Notes under the pieces: generated by a model
The model's input: the letters and a program-made list of their open reading frames with translations, nothing else
Database searches by the model: none
What the model was told of the DNA's origin: nothing
Assembly (NCBI GenBank): GCA_015680905.1
Contig: CM027384.1
Coordinates: 65,107,001-65,171,000, forward strand
Direction: 5' to 3'
Length of the DNA stretch: 64,000 nucleotides
DNA from: Coptis chinensis
Taxonomy: Eukaryota; Streptophyta; Magnoliopsida; Ranunculales; Ranunculaceae
Translations under genes and position numbers: made by a program
Part shown: piece after piece, positions 23,360-35,000 of the stretch
How the letters are laid out: each line of letters begins with the position of its first letter
Position numbering within the stretch: position 1 is the first letter of the stretch

Positions 23360-24130
23360 CATAAATTATATCATAATACAACTAAACTCAGTAAGAATTA
23401 GAAACCAAACTTGGGGCGTTATTGTAAAGATTAACTTGCAATAATAAAAAGAAAAATGGACAGATTTGCCTGAAAAACTACAACGATCTATGGCCTGGAG
23501 CAGTGGAGCTAGTCTTGGACTCTTGGGTCATCGAATCAATTTAAATTTTGACGGGTACGTGCAATGCATAACCGACCAGATGCAAACTAGCATCAGGATA
23601 CTGACTAACTGTTAAATGAAATTAACACAACACTCGAGTGCCCTGGCTTTGATCCAAACGTGTCCAACAACTCGACAGTCTTTCCACCCCCATTTCTATT
23701 GTTGACGTATGTAAGTACCTGCGTTATCTCTCCCACATAATTACAAAACTTATAATTACACAAGGATAGGAATATAGTACAATATTGGGAAAGGGTAAAG
23801 ATATTAAAGCATGGGGGAAAACTGTTTAGAACTTAATTCCGAAATAATAAACCCAAAACGCCACCGTCATTTCAAAAATACTATTTAGGACAATAGTTGA
23901 CTTTGGAATTGAATGACTCAAATAGCCCCACAATTCTCCGAAAATACGATTGTATCCCTATTCATATACCACAAACTATCTCAAAACAAAACCCCACACC
24001 CGAATTTGAGATTGCGACTGAAATACCGAAAAAACTTTTTCCAAATTTAAAAACCCACAATTGAACTCAAAGATGTTAATTTCTCAATCTAAAAGTGATC
24101 AAATTGAACTTTCTAACAATGTGGAATCAA
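23360..24130. other. intergenic, no gene seen
   Basis: AT-rich. No frame, motif or repeat that I can support; it may include the left end of the MULE. Confidence 0.35.
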
Positions 24131-24139
24131 AAGTAATTT

Positions 24140-24490
24140 TTGGTCATTTTTTTTGGTGAAGAAGAAGAACAAGAAGAAATTAATGAAGAAGAAATTGAAG
24201 ATAATGAGAAAGTTTGTTGGATAGATTCATGCATGTTTACTGTGCTGGAAGGTAAAACTTATTGTGTTGAACATTTCACACAATTTGTAGAAAATTCAGA
24301 AGGCGAAGAAGATGACGAAGGTGCCAGAAGTGAAGATGACAAAGAAAATGACGATAAAGAGAATGAATTTGATGAAGTGGATGAAGGTTTTGAGGATGAT
24401 GATGATGGAGAAATTGAGAGTGAAGAAACACTCGCGGCAACAAATTTGGATCTCAATTTTTCATTTTATTTTAATATGCATCAAAATTAA
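24140..24490 (+). CDS. unrecognised acidic protein (116 aa)
   Basis: The frame is dominated by Glu/Asp (EEEEQEEINEEE..., EEDDEGARSEDDKENDDKEN) around a short non-acidic core, CWIDSCMFTVLEGKTYCVEH. It ends with LDLNFSFYF. I do not recognise it. It lies about 40 bp upstream of the palindrome-rich region next to a MULE transposase on the other strand. It could be an accessory or captured exon, or a chance frame in GAA-rich DNA. The Cys/His core argues mildly against pure repeat. Confidence 0.3.
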   Translation: MVIFFGEEEEQEEINEEEIEDNEKVCWIDSCMFTVLEGKTYCVEHFTQFVENSEGEEDDEGARSEDDKENDDKENEFDEVDEGFEDDDDGEIESEETLAATNLDLNFSFYFNMHQN

Positions 24491-24520
24491 ATTGTTTCAT
24501 GTGTTTTTGTGACAATTTTG

Positions 24521-24595
24521 GGTATACACGCACTGTTGTGCATACCTAAATTCGTGAACACCCAAATTAGGTATACACCAACAACCGTGCACACC
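24521..24595. repeat. palindromes GGTATACAC-N8-GTGCA(T/C)ACC (two copies)
   Basis: 24521-24546 and 24570-24595 each have 9-bp arms around an 8-nt spacer, with one or two arm mismatches. They are of the same family as the arms in the tandem array that follows. Confidence 0.75.
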
Positions 24596-24679
24596 AAATC
24601 TGCATGTGTTATATGCTTATTCTTAACATTTATTTTGCCTATTCATAACAAAATTTATTTGCCTGTTCATATGAGTATT

Positions 24680-25070
24680 TTGCTAGAGTTGAAAGAAAAT
24701 CACGGTATACACAGTTATCAGTGCATACTATATATTTGTATTGCTATTTTGCTAGGTTGAAAAAATCATGGTATGCATAGTTATGAATGCATACATCAGA
24801 TTTATAATGTTGTTTCGCTCAGTTGAAAAAATCACAGTATGCACAGTTATTAGTGCATACTATAGATTTGTATTGCTATTTTGCTAAGTTGAAAAAATTA
24901 TGGTATGCACAGTTATGAGTGCATACATCAGATTTATAATGTTGTTTCGCTCAGTTGAAAAAATCACAGTATGCACAGTTATCAATACATACTATAGATT
25001 TGTATTGCTATTTGGTGTAGTGGAAAAAATCATGGTATACACAGTTATGAGTGCATACATCAGATTTTTA
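24680..25070. repeat. 66-bp tandem array (132-bp dimer) carrying GTATGCAC-N8-GTGCATAC
   Basis: GTTGAAAAAAT or a variant starts at 24688, 24756, 24822, 24888, 24954 and 25020: periods 68, 66, 66, 66 and 66. Odd and even units differ (TATAGATTTGTATTGCTATT versus CATCAGATTTATAATGTTGT), so the true unit is 132 bp. Each 66-bp unit has one palindrome with 8-bp arms and a fixed 8-nt spacer (AGTTATGA or close). Confidence 0.9.
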
Positions 25071-25114
25071 AATGCTTCTTCAATACTTCTGTAGGAACTC
25101 AAAAGGAAAAACAC

Positions 25115-25256
25115 AATGGAGAAGTCAAAGAACAAAAAGAAGAAGATGGAATCTAGTGGCAACAATAGGAAGAAGACAAAACCAGTTGGCAACAAAAGAA
25201 ATAAGAGAACGAAAAAAAAAGGAAGAAATTTCGATGCTCAAGAAGAAAAAGCCTAA
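25115..25256 (+). CDS. unrecognised short Lys-rich frame (about 46 aa)
   Basis: ATG at about 25115, MEKSKNKKKKMESSGNNRKK..., ending ...DAQEEKA. It is nuclear-localisation-like in composition and resembles the Lys-rich exon at 11886-12038 in style only. It could be an exon; no function can be given. Confidence 0.2.
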
Positions 25257-25715
25257 GGCAAAGCGGCCACAATGCAGAAGCAGTTTCAAATGGATGTATA
25301 AACTAATTAAAGAAAATAGGCCACTGATGTATGCTTTTTTGTTGGGTAATGAATTTAAGTTGAAAACAAGTACTTTTTTAATGAATGTTACAATCTTTAG
25401 TTTACATTATATATTTTTCTTTTAATGAATTTAATTTATGCAATTGAATATAATATAAGTATTGATTGTGCATTAACCAAGTCTACGTGTTGTGGCTTTG
25501 TACAAAACAAACAATAAAAAAATCTCTGGTGCATACCATGTTAGTGTAGGATACATTGTTATTTCTGAATTAATTGGTAATGTTTCAACCACACTACTTG
25601 CCTCTCCTCATGGATTTGCTTCAATACAACTTGAGATGGTTATGTGTATGTATTGTGGTCACTGACAATTAGTTTTTATTGATGAACTACCACCACCAAA
25701 AGGCAAAAACTGTCA

Positions 25716-25758
25716 GTGCACACCCAAAAGAGGGTATGCACCAAAGTTCGTGCATACT
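25716..25758. repeat. overlapping palindromes of the GTATGCAC family
   Basis: GTGCACACCC-N6-GGGTATGCAC, immediately sharing its right arm with GGTATGCAC-N8-GTGCATACT (25733-25758). A related pair, GGTGTGTAC-N8-GTGCATACC, lies at 27149-27174. Confidence 0.7.
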
Positions 25759-26029
25759 CCTTTCAAGTGTACGTGCACTAAAAACTGTACATACCCTCTC
25801 ACATACAAAAATAATGTGGACTGACAGGAGATGAAATTCCAGGATAGATACGTAAAAAAAAATGGAACCAACAAACTAAAATAAGCTTTTATTGAATTCT
25901 GACAGAATATCCAATAGAGAATCATGTATGTTTACATACTTGAATGTATGTGCAACTTCCTCTATGTTTACTAACATTGGAAAAAAAAATTGCAACATCA
26001 GAATGCCTCACTCCTTTCCCCCTCATTCT

Positions 26030-27890
26030 ACTACCCCTCATTCCTTTGGTCTGCATTCCTTTCCCCAGTGTAAGTCTTGCGATTGTGGTGGTCTGTCGAA
26101 TGACATTTTCGGCACTTATGATGCTTATTGCGCATCGCACTTGTATTCTCAATTCTCTTTGAACATGGTCCGTCAGGACCCCTCTTGGCATTTGGTGGCA
26201 ACACTCGAAGGAAGTCGGGGATCTTTTTTGGCATTTCATGGTTATCTATAGCACTAATACCGTGAGAGTAGCAATTATAAAATGACAAGGTGTGGAAAGC
26301 AATATCAATATAGCCCTAAACAGATTCCCTACTGCACAAGATGGATGCAATTGCATGAATACAAGGGAAACTGTCTATCTTCCAATTATTACAAGTGCAG
26401 TCTCTAGATATCAAGTCAACATGATACTACTACTCTTTAAAATCACTTGGAACACATAATCGTCAGACCTTATCACATCCAAAGACCGTGCTTTCTCAAT
26501 CCTCTCGGCTAACTTCAGTTCCATTTGAGGACAAAGATTGGTAGTCCAACCCTTAGAATCCTTCCTCCGCTCAGTCGCCATACTCATCATTTTCTTTCTA
26601 ATTTGATATAACATGGATATGATGAGGAGAAAACGCTCGTCTTTTACCTAACTATTGAAACACTCTGCCAGTAAAGAGCACATCTCCCCATATCTTGAAC
26701 TGCGAAAACATGAATTTGCCCAGTTCTCCAAAATAACTCTAGCTAAAAATCTATCCACTTGATCACCACCAATTGTCTGAAGCTCAACCATTTTCTCTTG
26801 AAACTTGTCGTGTGTGGGAGCACATGCACAATCAGAGAATAACTTGACTAAGTGTATACTAATTGAATCAGTCTTTGACAAAGCAGCTCTCAAGTTGTTC
26901 TTCCAGTGCCAAAGATAGAAGCTATGATATGAACCTGGGAAAACTAGCGGAATGTTAACAAGCATCCCATGGTGCCGATCGCTTAAAAATGCATACCTCC
27001 TCTTGTATCCAAAAACACCTTTAAACTTATCAAGAAACCAGTACCAGTTAGCCTCATCTTCACCATCAACTACACCCATGGATAGAGGATATAAACCTAA
27101 ATAAATAAAAGAACATAGTATATATCAGCTTTTACAGTAAAAAGCTAAGGTGTGTACAGACATATGTGCATACCTTACCCCATACAGTAAAAAAAGAAGG
27201 AAAACAATTGAACTAAAATAGCAAATGCATACATTGATCACCATTCTTCGCAGTTTCCACCATCAAGCAACCTTTGTACTTTGTACTCAGGAATGTTCTG
27301 TCTAAATACACCATAGGATGGCAATACTAGAATCCATGAATGCAAGCCTCAAAGCGTATGAATACCCTCTCAAACTTACATGTCTCCTTATTTATTTGTA
27401 GTTCAGCACAATTCCCAAGGTGTCTTCTCACCAACTCCTCTATATACCATACCAACTGGTGGTAAGAAATATCTTCCTCACCACACAACTCCTTTAAAGC
27501 CAATTGTTTCCCCATATAGGCAACATGATTCTTCACAATCAACCCATATCCTTTTTAAATTAACGAATTATCATCCTCACCGGTATTGAAGGTGTATCAC
27601 TTATAGAATCCATAAGCAAACTCTTCACAAGATTACTAGTCATTGGAGGATTATTATAGTCTTTATACGCAAATCCGCAAGTATGAATATGGTTTATTTT
27701 CCTAATTACAAATGCACTAAAATTATCCGAGGCATATATTAACCATAAACAATTTGTCTCCAATCGCTTCCCACAAATAGCTGTAACTCTACACTCATCA
27801 TTCTTAGTGAGCTTATACTTATACCCAGTGGCAATAGAAAACTCGAGAACTTTCAAACGAAATTCAGCCGCACCTAATTCAAACCTCTGC
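26030..27890 (-). pseudogene. Mutator-like (MULE/MuDR) transposase, broken
   Basis: Read on the minus strand. The N-terminal MuDR domain at about 27890-27560 has EFSIATGYKYKLTKNDECRV, WLIYAS and HTCG. The linker is at 27542-27327. The MULE transposase domain at 27079-26648 has GVVDGEDEANWYWFLDKF, FLSDRHHGM and VFPGSYHSFYLWHW, where the catalytic Asp of SDR is visible. The SWIM finger at about 26410-26370 is CTCNNWKIDSFPCIHA, and a Cys/His tail at about 26200-26130 is KCRKCHSTDH. Frames are broken by stops at about 27555, 27320 and 26640. An intron may lie at about 27240-27080. A further frame at 28203-27934 may be upstream exon. TIRs were not found. Confidence 0.85.
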
Positions 27891-28296
27891 CCAACGCACC
27901 CCCACTGAAATTATACACCCAAACAATTGTCTTCTACTCGCCATTTCCACAAGCACCAACCACCAATGAGTTTGAGCTACTAGATTCACCTGAAGCATAG
28001 CTACTACAAGCAAGAGCAAGAACACTACAACCAAGAGCAGGCACACTATAAGCAACTTTAACCTCCACAGTTAACTTTTTCTTTGCAAAGCAATAACATG
28101 CCAAAGAATGTATCTTTGCATCGGTCTCAATCATGTTGTCCTTGCCATTACAGAAAAAAAAAAAAATTAAAGGAATTCGAACCCAAATCATACCACTTGT
28201 CACTCAATTCACGTTTAAGATTATCCAAACAAGTGTCCAACCCGATATGGATGTGCAACGAACCGCCTCCCCCAATTAAAAAACGTGTTTCTAAAA

Positions 28297-28380
28297 CTTA
28301 ATTAAAACAATTTATTGAGAAATTAAAACGAATTTTTAAGACTTGATTAAAATAATTTATTAGGAAATTAAAACGGATTA
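28297..28380. repeat. ~43-bp imperfect tandem duplication
   Basis: CTTAATTAAAACAATTTATT(G)AGAAATTAAAACG is followed by CTTGATTAAAATAATTTATT(A)GGAAATTAAAACG. Confidence 0.75.
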
Positions 28381-29211
28381 GCAACGAAAACAAGATTGAT
28401 CACGATTTGTTAGAAAATTTCTATATGTATAGTTATGATTGTTTAGCAAGTTTTCAAAAGAGCCAATGCATATGCACGAGTCTACTTTCCAGTATAAATT
28501 ATTTGTTGGATGTATATTCGACTTGATTAATCCTTTTTACTAATGGGTTTGTTATGAATATTCCCTCATAATTTCAAGACATGGTGTGAAATGCAATGTG
28601 TTGTTTAATTTGCATCAATAGATGTTCATACTCTGAATATGTTTGGAGAATCTTTGGAGTCAACTTTGAGGATGAAACATTATGACTGATTGTGTCCATT
28701 GTTGATTTAGAATGGGAATATAAGAAAATGGTGTATGTACGTATCTCTGTTTGGTTTGGCTTTGTTTTACAGAGATGCTCAAGTCAGAGAAACAAGTAAT
28801 TTTCTTTTCATAAATAGGACATGCTCAAAGTGACCCACCTATCCAATGACTCACAAGAACTCTAACACCCTTCTACCCAAAAAAATTGAACATAAAGAAA
28901 AAGTGACGATGGGGACTGAACATATGTGGACAAGAGAAATTTTTATGGAGAAACATAAATATCATTAACAACAAAATTCCCGACAAGGACTGGGAAAATA
29001 GGATGTGAGTTTTCATTATGGCAGAGTGGCAGGACATAGTTGCTCAATCTGCTGCCTGAGTTATTTGATTATGTATGTATGTTATGCCTTCTGCTGATGC
29101 CTTTTGCTATAAATTTATAAGAAGCATGCATCCACTAGAAGTACATGCTATCTTATTTTGCTTTCAGAATGTTCCTCTTCATAAGGGTAGATATCTCTTC
29201 GATCTAATAGA
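28381..29211. other. intergenic, no gene seen
   Basis: AT-rich sequence without supported coding, RNA or repeat features. Confidence 0.35.
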
Positions 29212-29219
29212 CTAGGAAC

Positions 29220-29882
29220 CCTTGTTAGTAATTTGCCGAATTATTCACGAATCGAATTTTTGAAGGGCAATACGTATAATACTTCCGAATGTTTCATCGC
29301 AATTTTTTGCTTTGAAACGAATAATTCGATTTTTGAGGAATTTTTCAAAAATTTAGCTAAAAAAAAATTAAAAAAATAATGAAAATTCAGTTGCACTTTT
29401 GTTATTTTTTATGTATTTTATATCCTCACTCTTACTTTAAGTGCCCCACTCTTACATTCTTAGTGATAAATTAATCCAAAAACTTTGCTTTTATACTTTT
29501 TGGGCAATATTTAAATTGTCATGTCATGGTGTGTGTATTTTGAAGTTTGAATTGTAATTTTAATCCAATAACAAATAAATAAAGGTACTTATGTAGACTG
29601 TTCAATTGGTTTCAATGTTTTCATAACTAAATTGGCTGGATATGCTTGTTATGTTGTAAATAATGACAACTATTATTAATATTTACTAACATAATATCAC
29701 GAATTTTTAACTTCCGAATTTTTGCAACAAAACGTTTAAAACGCGTATTAATTAAACACCGCATAATTGTCGTATTGCGAATTTTTGACCAAATATTTGA
29801 CCGTACCATTTTTTTAGTCGTCGAATAATTCTTGAATTATTTTCGTACCGAATTTTTTCCGTATCCCGAATTGCTAACAAGG
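29220..29882. mobile_element. 663-bp hAT-type non-autonomous element
   Basis: Termini CCTTGTTAGTAATT and, reverse-complemented, CCTTGTTAGCAATT form a 14-bp TIR with one difference. A perfect 8-bp TSD, CTAGGAAC, flanks it (29212-29219, 29883-29890), the size made by hAT transposases. Sub-terminal GAATTATTC/CGAATAATT-type repeats are present. No transposase frame is found. Confidence 0.92.
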
Positions 29883-29984
29883 CTAGGAACCTCCAGTATT
29901 AGTGTAAGTACTTAACTATGTCAGTGAGCTGAAGCATAGTATATCCAACTTCAAATTTCAAATTATCACAATATACAAACACAA

Positions 29985-30836
29985 CAAAAGAGCTCCAACA
30001 CAAATTTCAACTGCTAAGGCAGCTCTTGCACCCTTGGTTGACAAGATCTAGTTAAAAGCCTCGAGCTAGGCTAGAAGAATGTTATCATTCCAAGGAATAG
30101 TGGTCCTCACCAAACATGTACTCAACAACATTCCGGTACACAACATGGCGATATACAAGTGGCCTACATCGACTCTCAAAGAATGTGAAAATATAATAAG
30201 AAACTTCATTTGGACTGGCAACCCCTTAGAGATAAAGTTCATGACACTAAGCTGAGAAAAGACATGCAAGCCAAAGGAGGAGGGAGGTCTTGGGCTTAGA
30301 AAACTCAAAGATATTAATCTTTCTATGCTCCTCAAGATGGCATGGAGCTTACTCAATGACAATAATGATTGGGCATGCTACATGAGAGGAAAGTACACTG
30401 CTAGAGATGGTGATTGGACTACAAGGAAACAATCCACCATCTGGTTAGGTATGAGATGGGCATTACGAGAAGCAAGACCTTACACAGGTTGGATCATTGG
30501 AACTGCGATTGACATAAACATATGGAGAGACAACTGGACTGGTCAGACAGCTTTCAATGATAGTATTAACATGAGCTTAGCTTTTTGGAGACAGTGTAAA
30601 TCTAAACTTAAGGAATGCATAGTGGATAATCATTGGGTGTTCACCCAAGAGATTAGAGAGATACTCCAAAGAACTGATGTTGACCCCCAATAATATCCAG
30701 CCTCTAAACTCCTCCCAAGCAGATGTAAGAGTTTGGATGCCTGATGGATTTACTGTGTCGACAACTCATGAAGCAGTTTGAAATAAATTAAGAAAGGTCA
30801 GTTGGCCACCTTTCCTATGGAAATCAAAACTGCACC
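29985..30836 (+). pseudogene. LINE ORF2 fragment (C-terminal side of RT)
   Basis: Recognisable plant non-LTR RT 3' region: FQGIVVLTKHVLNNIP, RNFIWTGNP, KEEGGLGLRKLKDIN, then WLGMRWALREARPY and NIWRDNW. Near the end is VSWPPFLWKSKLH, the start of the zf-RVT segment. Defects are an apparent 2-bp loss near 30075, TGA for Trp at about 30255, and further stops at about 30692 and 30780. It stops at 30836, where the LTR of X begins. Confidence 0.85.
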
Positions 30837-32128
30837 TGATAATAGATATTTAAATAGATTGAAAACAGTAGATTGAAAGATGGAAAAATAGTGATTATCA
30901 AGATATAAAGTACTCTCTAAACATGCTGATATAGGAGAGTAATCGTGTTCGATCCACTCTTGTTTGCACATACTTGAATGCGAATCTAGACTAAATAAAC
31001 TAATTCACTAATGAGAGTAATATTTTAATCATATAAAAATAGTAAACTAATATGCTAAAACAGTGATTTAATTACTATGAGAAGGATATAGAGAGGGGTA
31101 ATCCACCACACAATTTGATTGACTATCAAGTTAGTTGTCGAATTACTTCTTTTGATCTCTAGCAAACACCAAGTTATCTCTACTCATGGGTTTACTAACA
31201 TGAGAGATTAGCACCCCCACAAATCTATTTGATGGGGCTTCTAATCTCTAGTTCACCGTTGAGAGATTTATCCCTAAACTCTCCTAATGATAAACTTGAA
31301 ACTCTTAAACTAACAACAACTACGTTAACTACCAATCATCCTCACGTGGCTTCATAAACCCCCTCTAATGGAGGTTTTAGCCTTGTGTCATTGGATTCAA
31401 ACTAACTAAACAATGAATTAAAGACATAAGAATAATGAAGAGAATTGAATAATAAACTAAGCTTTTTATTGCAAGGTTTAATAGAGGCTAACTACAAAAC
31501 TAATTAGTTAAACCTAAGCTACTAAGCTATTCTCTATGAGCTATGTTGTATATGAGAGGCTAGCCCTAATCCTCTTTATATAGGAGAGGATTAGGTTACA
31601 TATTTGTGCATGGACCTGGAAGGGGGGCTTTGGGCCTCTAATGTGAGCCCAAAGTCCATTAGGTTAAGTCTAAAAGGGCTAATTCTGCTAGAAAATATTT
31701 TAGTGCCTTTTTCATCCACTTTTACAGTTCTAATTGGGGCAAGGCCGGATCCATTGGAAAGCTGGTTATGAGCCGGTCGTTTTAACATAAAGTAGGCCCA
31801 ATTATGAGTTCCGAGTCTAAAGATACACCTTTAAAGTTCTGATAGTTTTTTGTCCTTTTTCTTCCCAAATTAGCTTTGACTTTCCAGCTTTGACTAGACT
31901 TGAAAATGTTTTTTCTTCTTGATTCTTGGGCTTTAAACATAGAACTCTCTCAACAATCATCTTGACTCGTTTTCCATGCAAAAATGGTGTCTTTAGTCAC
32001 CTAATCAACTTCAAGTCATGAAATACGCAAAAACATGTAAACAGTACTAACTCTCATTTATTGTAAACATAATTGGCCTAAACGTAATACTATTAAGGGT
32101 TTAAAACTACAGTTTTATGTACTTATCA
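30837..32128 (-). repeat. 3' LTR of element X
   Basis: 1,292 bp, TGATAATAG...ACTTATCA. It is related to the LTRs of W and Y, including GATATAGGAGAGTA against GATATAGGGGAGTA in Y. Confidence 0.8.
31575..31584 (-). promoter_or_regulatory. TATA box of LTR X
   Basis: The minus strand reads CCTATATAAA, at the same relative place as in LTR W. Confidence 0.5.
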
Positions 32129-32142
32129 CACCACCCCCAAAC
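32129..32142 (-). promoter_or_regulatory. polypurine tract of X
   Basis: The minus strand reads GTTTGGGGGTGGTG directly before the LTR start TGATAAG. Confidence 0.75.
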
Positions 32143-33956
32143 AGTATTTTACTTGTCTTCAAGCAAAGATGAGAAATAAAAACAAATAAGTGGCAAAAAA
32201 TGTGGTCTTAATAACTAATATCGTTTCGCAGAGTGCGATTATATTGAATTGACCATATGCAATAAGTCCTTAAACCACTAGGAATTCCCTAGTGGATGAA
32301 TTATAGCCACGTGAGAGTTTTCCAGAGAAGATACTCACAAACTTCATTTATACAACAACGACTAAGAGATAAAAGTACTATTTCCTAATTAATCTCATAT
32401 ATCTATACATCTCACTAACAAAATAATAAGAACAATTCTTTCAAAACCTAAGCTAATATATGCACAATAGTCAAATCATCTAAAGATAAACATACATGCA
32501 ATGAACTATGTTATGAAATGCAATAGCAGGTCTGTTTATAAAACTTTGGAATAGCATCCTTAAGTAGGTCCTCACAAATGTGTCAAGAAAAAAATACTCT
32601 GATTTTTCCACTCAAGTTTTGCTCACTCCAGTGTGTAGTAGACACACGTTTCCTCACAATCTCAATGACGTCCAAGGGAGCCGAGGTCGATCAATCACAT
32701 CTACCACTTACTATCACACCAAATTAATCCTGATTGAACTAAAGGTCTTTATTAGGTGATATGGGCTTAGGTGATGGTTTAAGAAGAAAAGAAATGGATA
32801 TGCAAATAAACAAGTCTGAGATAATAGGGTCTTCATGATATGTAACTAGAGAAAACATTGTTCTTACTTTACTTCTACACTTAAATTAGTTTCCATCCTT
32901 AGCCTTTTTGTTTTAGCTTTTGACTCCTTTGATTATGTTTTTTGGAGTTCTAACTTTTTACTTTATTTATATTTTTCTTTTTCTTTTTCTTTTCTTTGGA
33001 TAGAAACTTTCTTTTCTTATTTTTCTTTTATGAAGCAACTAACTAATTTTGGTTTTCCACAGGTTTTTCTCTTTTTTTTCTTTACTTCATCATATTTCTC
33101 ATACTCATTCAAGATGGGTAGGCTTATTTTTATTTTTATTGGTTTTAAAGATGGGTAAAGGATTTGTGGTTGCAAAAAGGCTAATGAAAGGCTTAGTGGG
33201 CCGACTAGCGGATAATTACTTATAGGTACGAATTTTTAGTTACATCGATCCAAAGAGGTCCTAAATTCTCGCTTAGTAGGATATGGTATGGTGATCAAAC
33301 AAGTGGATATGTGATTTCTCTACTCGGATTGTATTTCTCCTTTGTGTCATCACTCATATGGGGCTTTTAGGCTAGATTCTTACAAGATATATAAAATTAA
33401 GTAGTCTAATCTAGGTCTCAGAAAAATACTGCCAAGTATACTCAAAGATGTTCATGCAATATGTAAATAGAAAGATGCAATGACTATTGCCTACATATTA
33501 ACCTAAGTTTCTAAGAACTATGCTTAATTCTATTGCTACTTGAGATTTTTAGACTAATATCATCACAGAAAGAGAAATAATATAATTATCCTAAGTGCAT
33601 AGTATAAATTATTTTTATGATTTTTCTAATTTTAATATGACAAATAATACTTAATATACAACTTAATATGTGCTTAAATATTTACAACGTGTTTCTATGC
33701 CACCACCAAACAGAATCATGCTTTGTCCCCAAAGTATGGAATGAAAAAAAAGGATAGAGAGTAACATAGAAATGTGCTTGTAAATGGGAGCACCTGTAAA
33801 AGAAAGTTAAGCAATACAAATATAAATAAATAAAATGCAGACGTAACTCCTATATGAGTTCCATCCACTTTGGAGATAACAGGAATGAAATATTGCTTGG
33901 GACATAAGCGGACTCTAACAAATAATTACAAATTTTACCATATATAGTTTCGCAGA
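32143..33956 (-). other. 3' untranslated region of X
   Basis: No coding frame. It is collinear with 44431-46262 in Y, including the CTTTTTCTTTTTCT-type pyrimidine tract (about 32965-33020) and a second CCACCACCAAACA block at about 33698. Confidence 0.65.
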
Positions 33957-35000
33957 TTAAGCATCCTCCTCCCCTGAGAAATGAGGCTCCTTCAAGTCTT
34001 GACAATCTATGACTATTTTACATGCCTTCCTTCTATCGTCATCTACCCTGGCTAACATATTTAATACTACTTTGTCGGACGGGGTATATGGGACTACTAG
34101 GTGAGATGGAATGTGCCAGCCAGGCCAAACCATAGTACGTAGAGAACGGACTATAGCATTGGTCATGCGCATAGTGTCAACCTTAACCCAATTAGTGAAA
34201 TGTTGACAAAATTCCGGGAAAAAGAAAGTCATTATACGAGAGACTGACTGACATAAGAAGGAACTTATGCCTTATAGTCTGTGCTCTAGCAAGACTAGCC
34301 ACTATGGTTATGGATAAATCATAAAACCAACGCCCCTCAACTAAAGCAAAGAAAGTGTTGCATGCGGTAGAATCCGCAGATGTGAAGTGGCAATCTCCTA
34401 GGACATTTAACTTAAGGAAAAGCATTGCAAGACCCATATTAAGGGCCATGCTTCCTAGGGATATGTTTAGTTGGCCTTGGTCTTCTACTTGGAAAATACC
34501 CGCACCATAGGTCTCATGGAAGTGCACCCAGTCATAATGGTTTGCATTATCATCAATATAATTAACATGGGTGTCTTGGGAAGGGATAAGAACTCCTAAT
34601 GAAAAAGAAGTTAAATACTTAGTTAATTCAAAAGGTTCATCATCTAACATATATCACTTTAAGGGCTTGTTCTCCATTAGGGTGTGCAAAGAAATTAGCA
34701 TGCTCATAAAAATAAGTAGTAAGTGTAGGAGAATAAGTTTGATCAGGTATTACTAGTAGGGTGAACCATTCGTGCTCCATCATCATCTCGTTAAAGTGGA
34801 ACCCACAATTGTCATTAAGGAATAGATTCTCAAAAGACTGTTCCGATATAATTTTTGGAGTATTCATAGCAACCAAGTAAAGAAAAGAACTACTGGAAGT
34901 GATAAAAGAAGAACATGTAAATCCAATCCTGAGAGCTTGAAGTGAAGGGGCGGACGCGCTCGCAATTTGCCTTACCAAGGCGCGGGTCACACTTAAGTAA
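33957..35000 (-). pseudogene. X ORF3b, product of unknown function after pol
   Basis: Frames on the minus strand (34990-34640, 34650-34192, 34232-33957) overlap and together match Y ORF3b. Shared features are YEHANFFAHPNGEQAL against FFERPDGEQVF, DDEPFELTKYL against DDEPMEITRFL, HETYGAGIFQVEDQG against HEAYGAGIFRIEDQG, and a C-terminal YTPSDKVVLNMLARVDDDRR. Some Athila relatives carry such extra ORFs between integrase and the 3' LTR (the env position). I see no signal peptide or transmembrane span, so I do not call it envelope. Broken by at least two frameshifts. Confidence 0.6.

Noticed and set aside
25892-26251. Plus-strand frames over 25.9-26.25 kb
   Set aside because: Shadows of the MULE transposase C-terminus on the minus strand.
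33957-35000. Envelope glycoprotein gene
   Set aside because: The position suggests it, but no signal peptide, transmembrane span or cleavage site is visible; left as unknown ORF3b.
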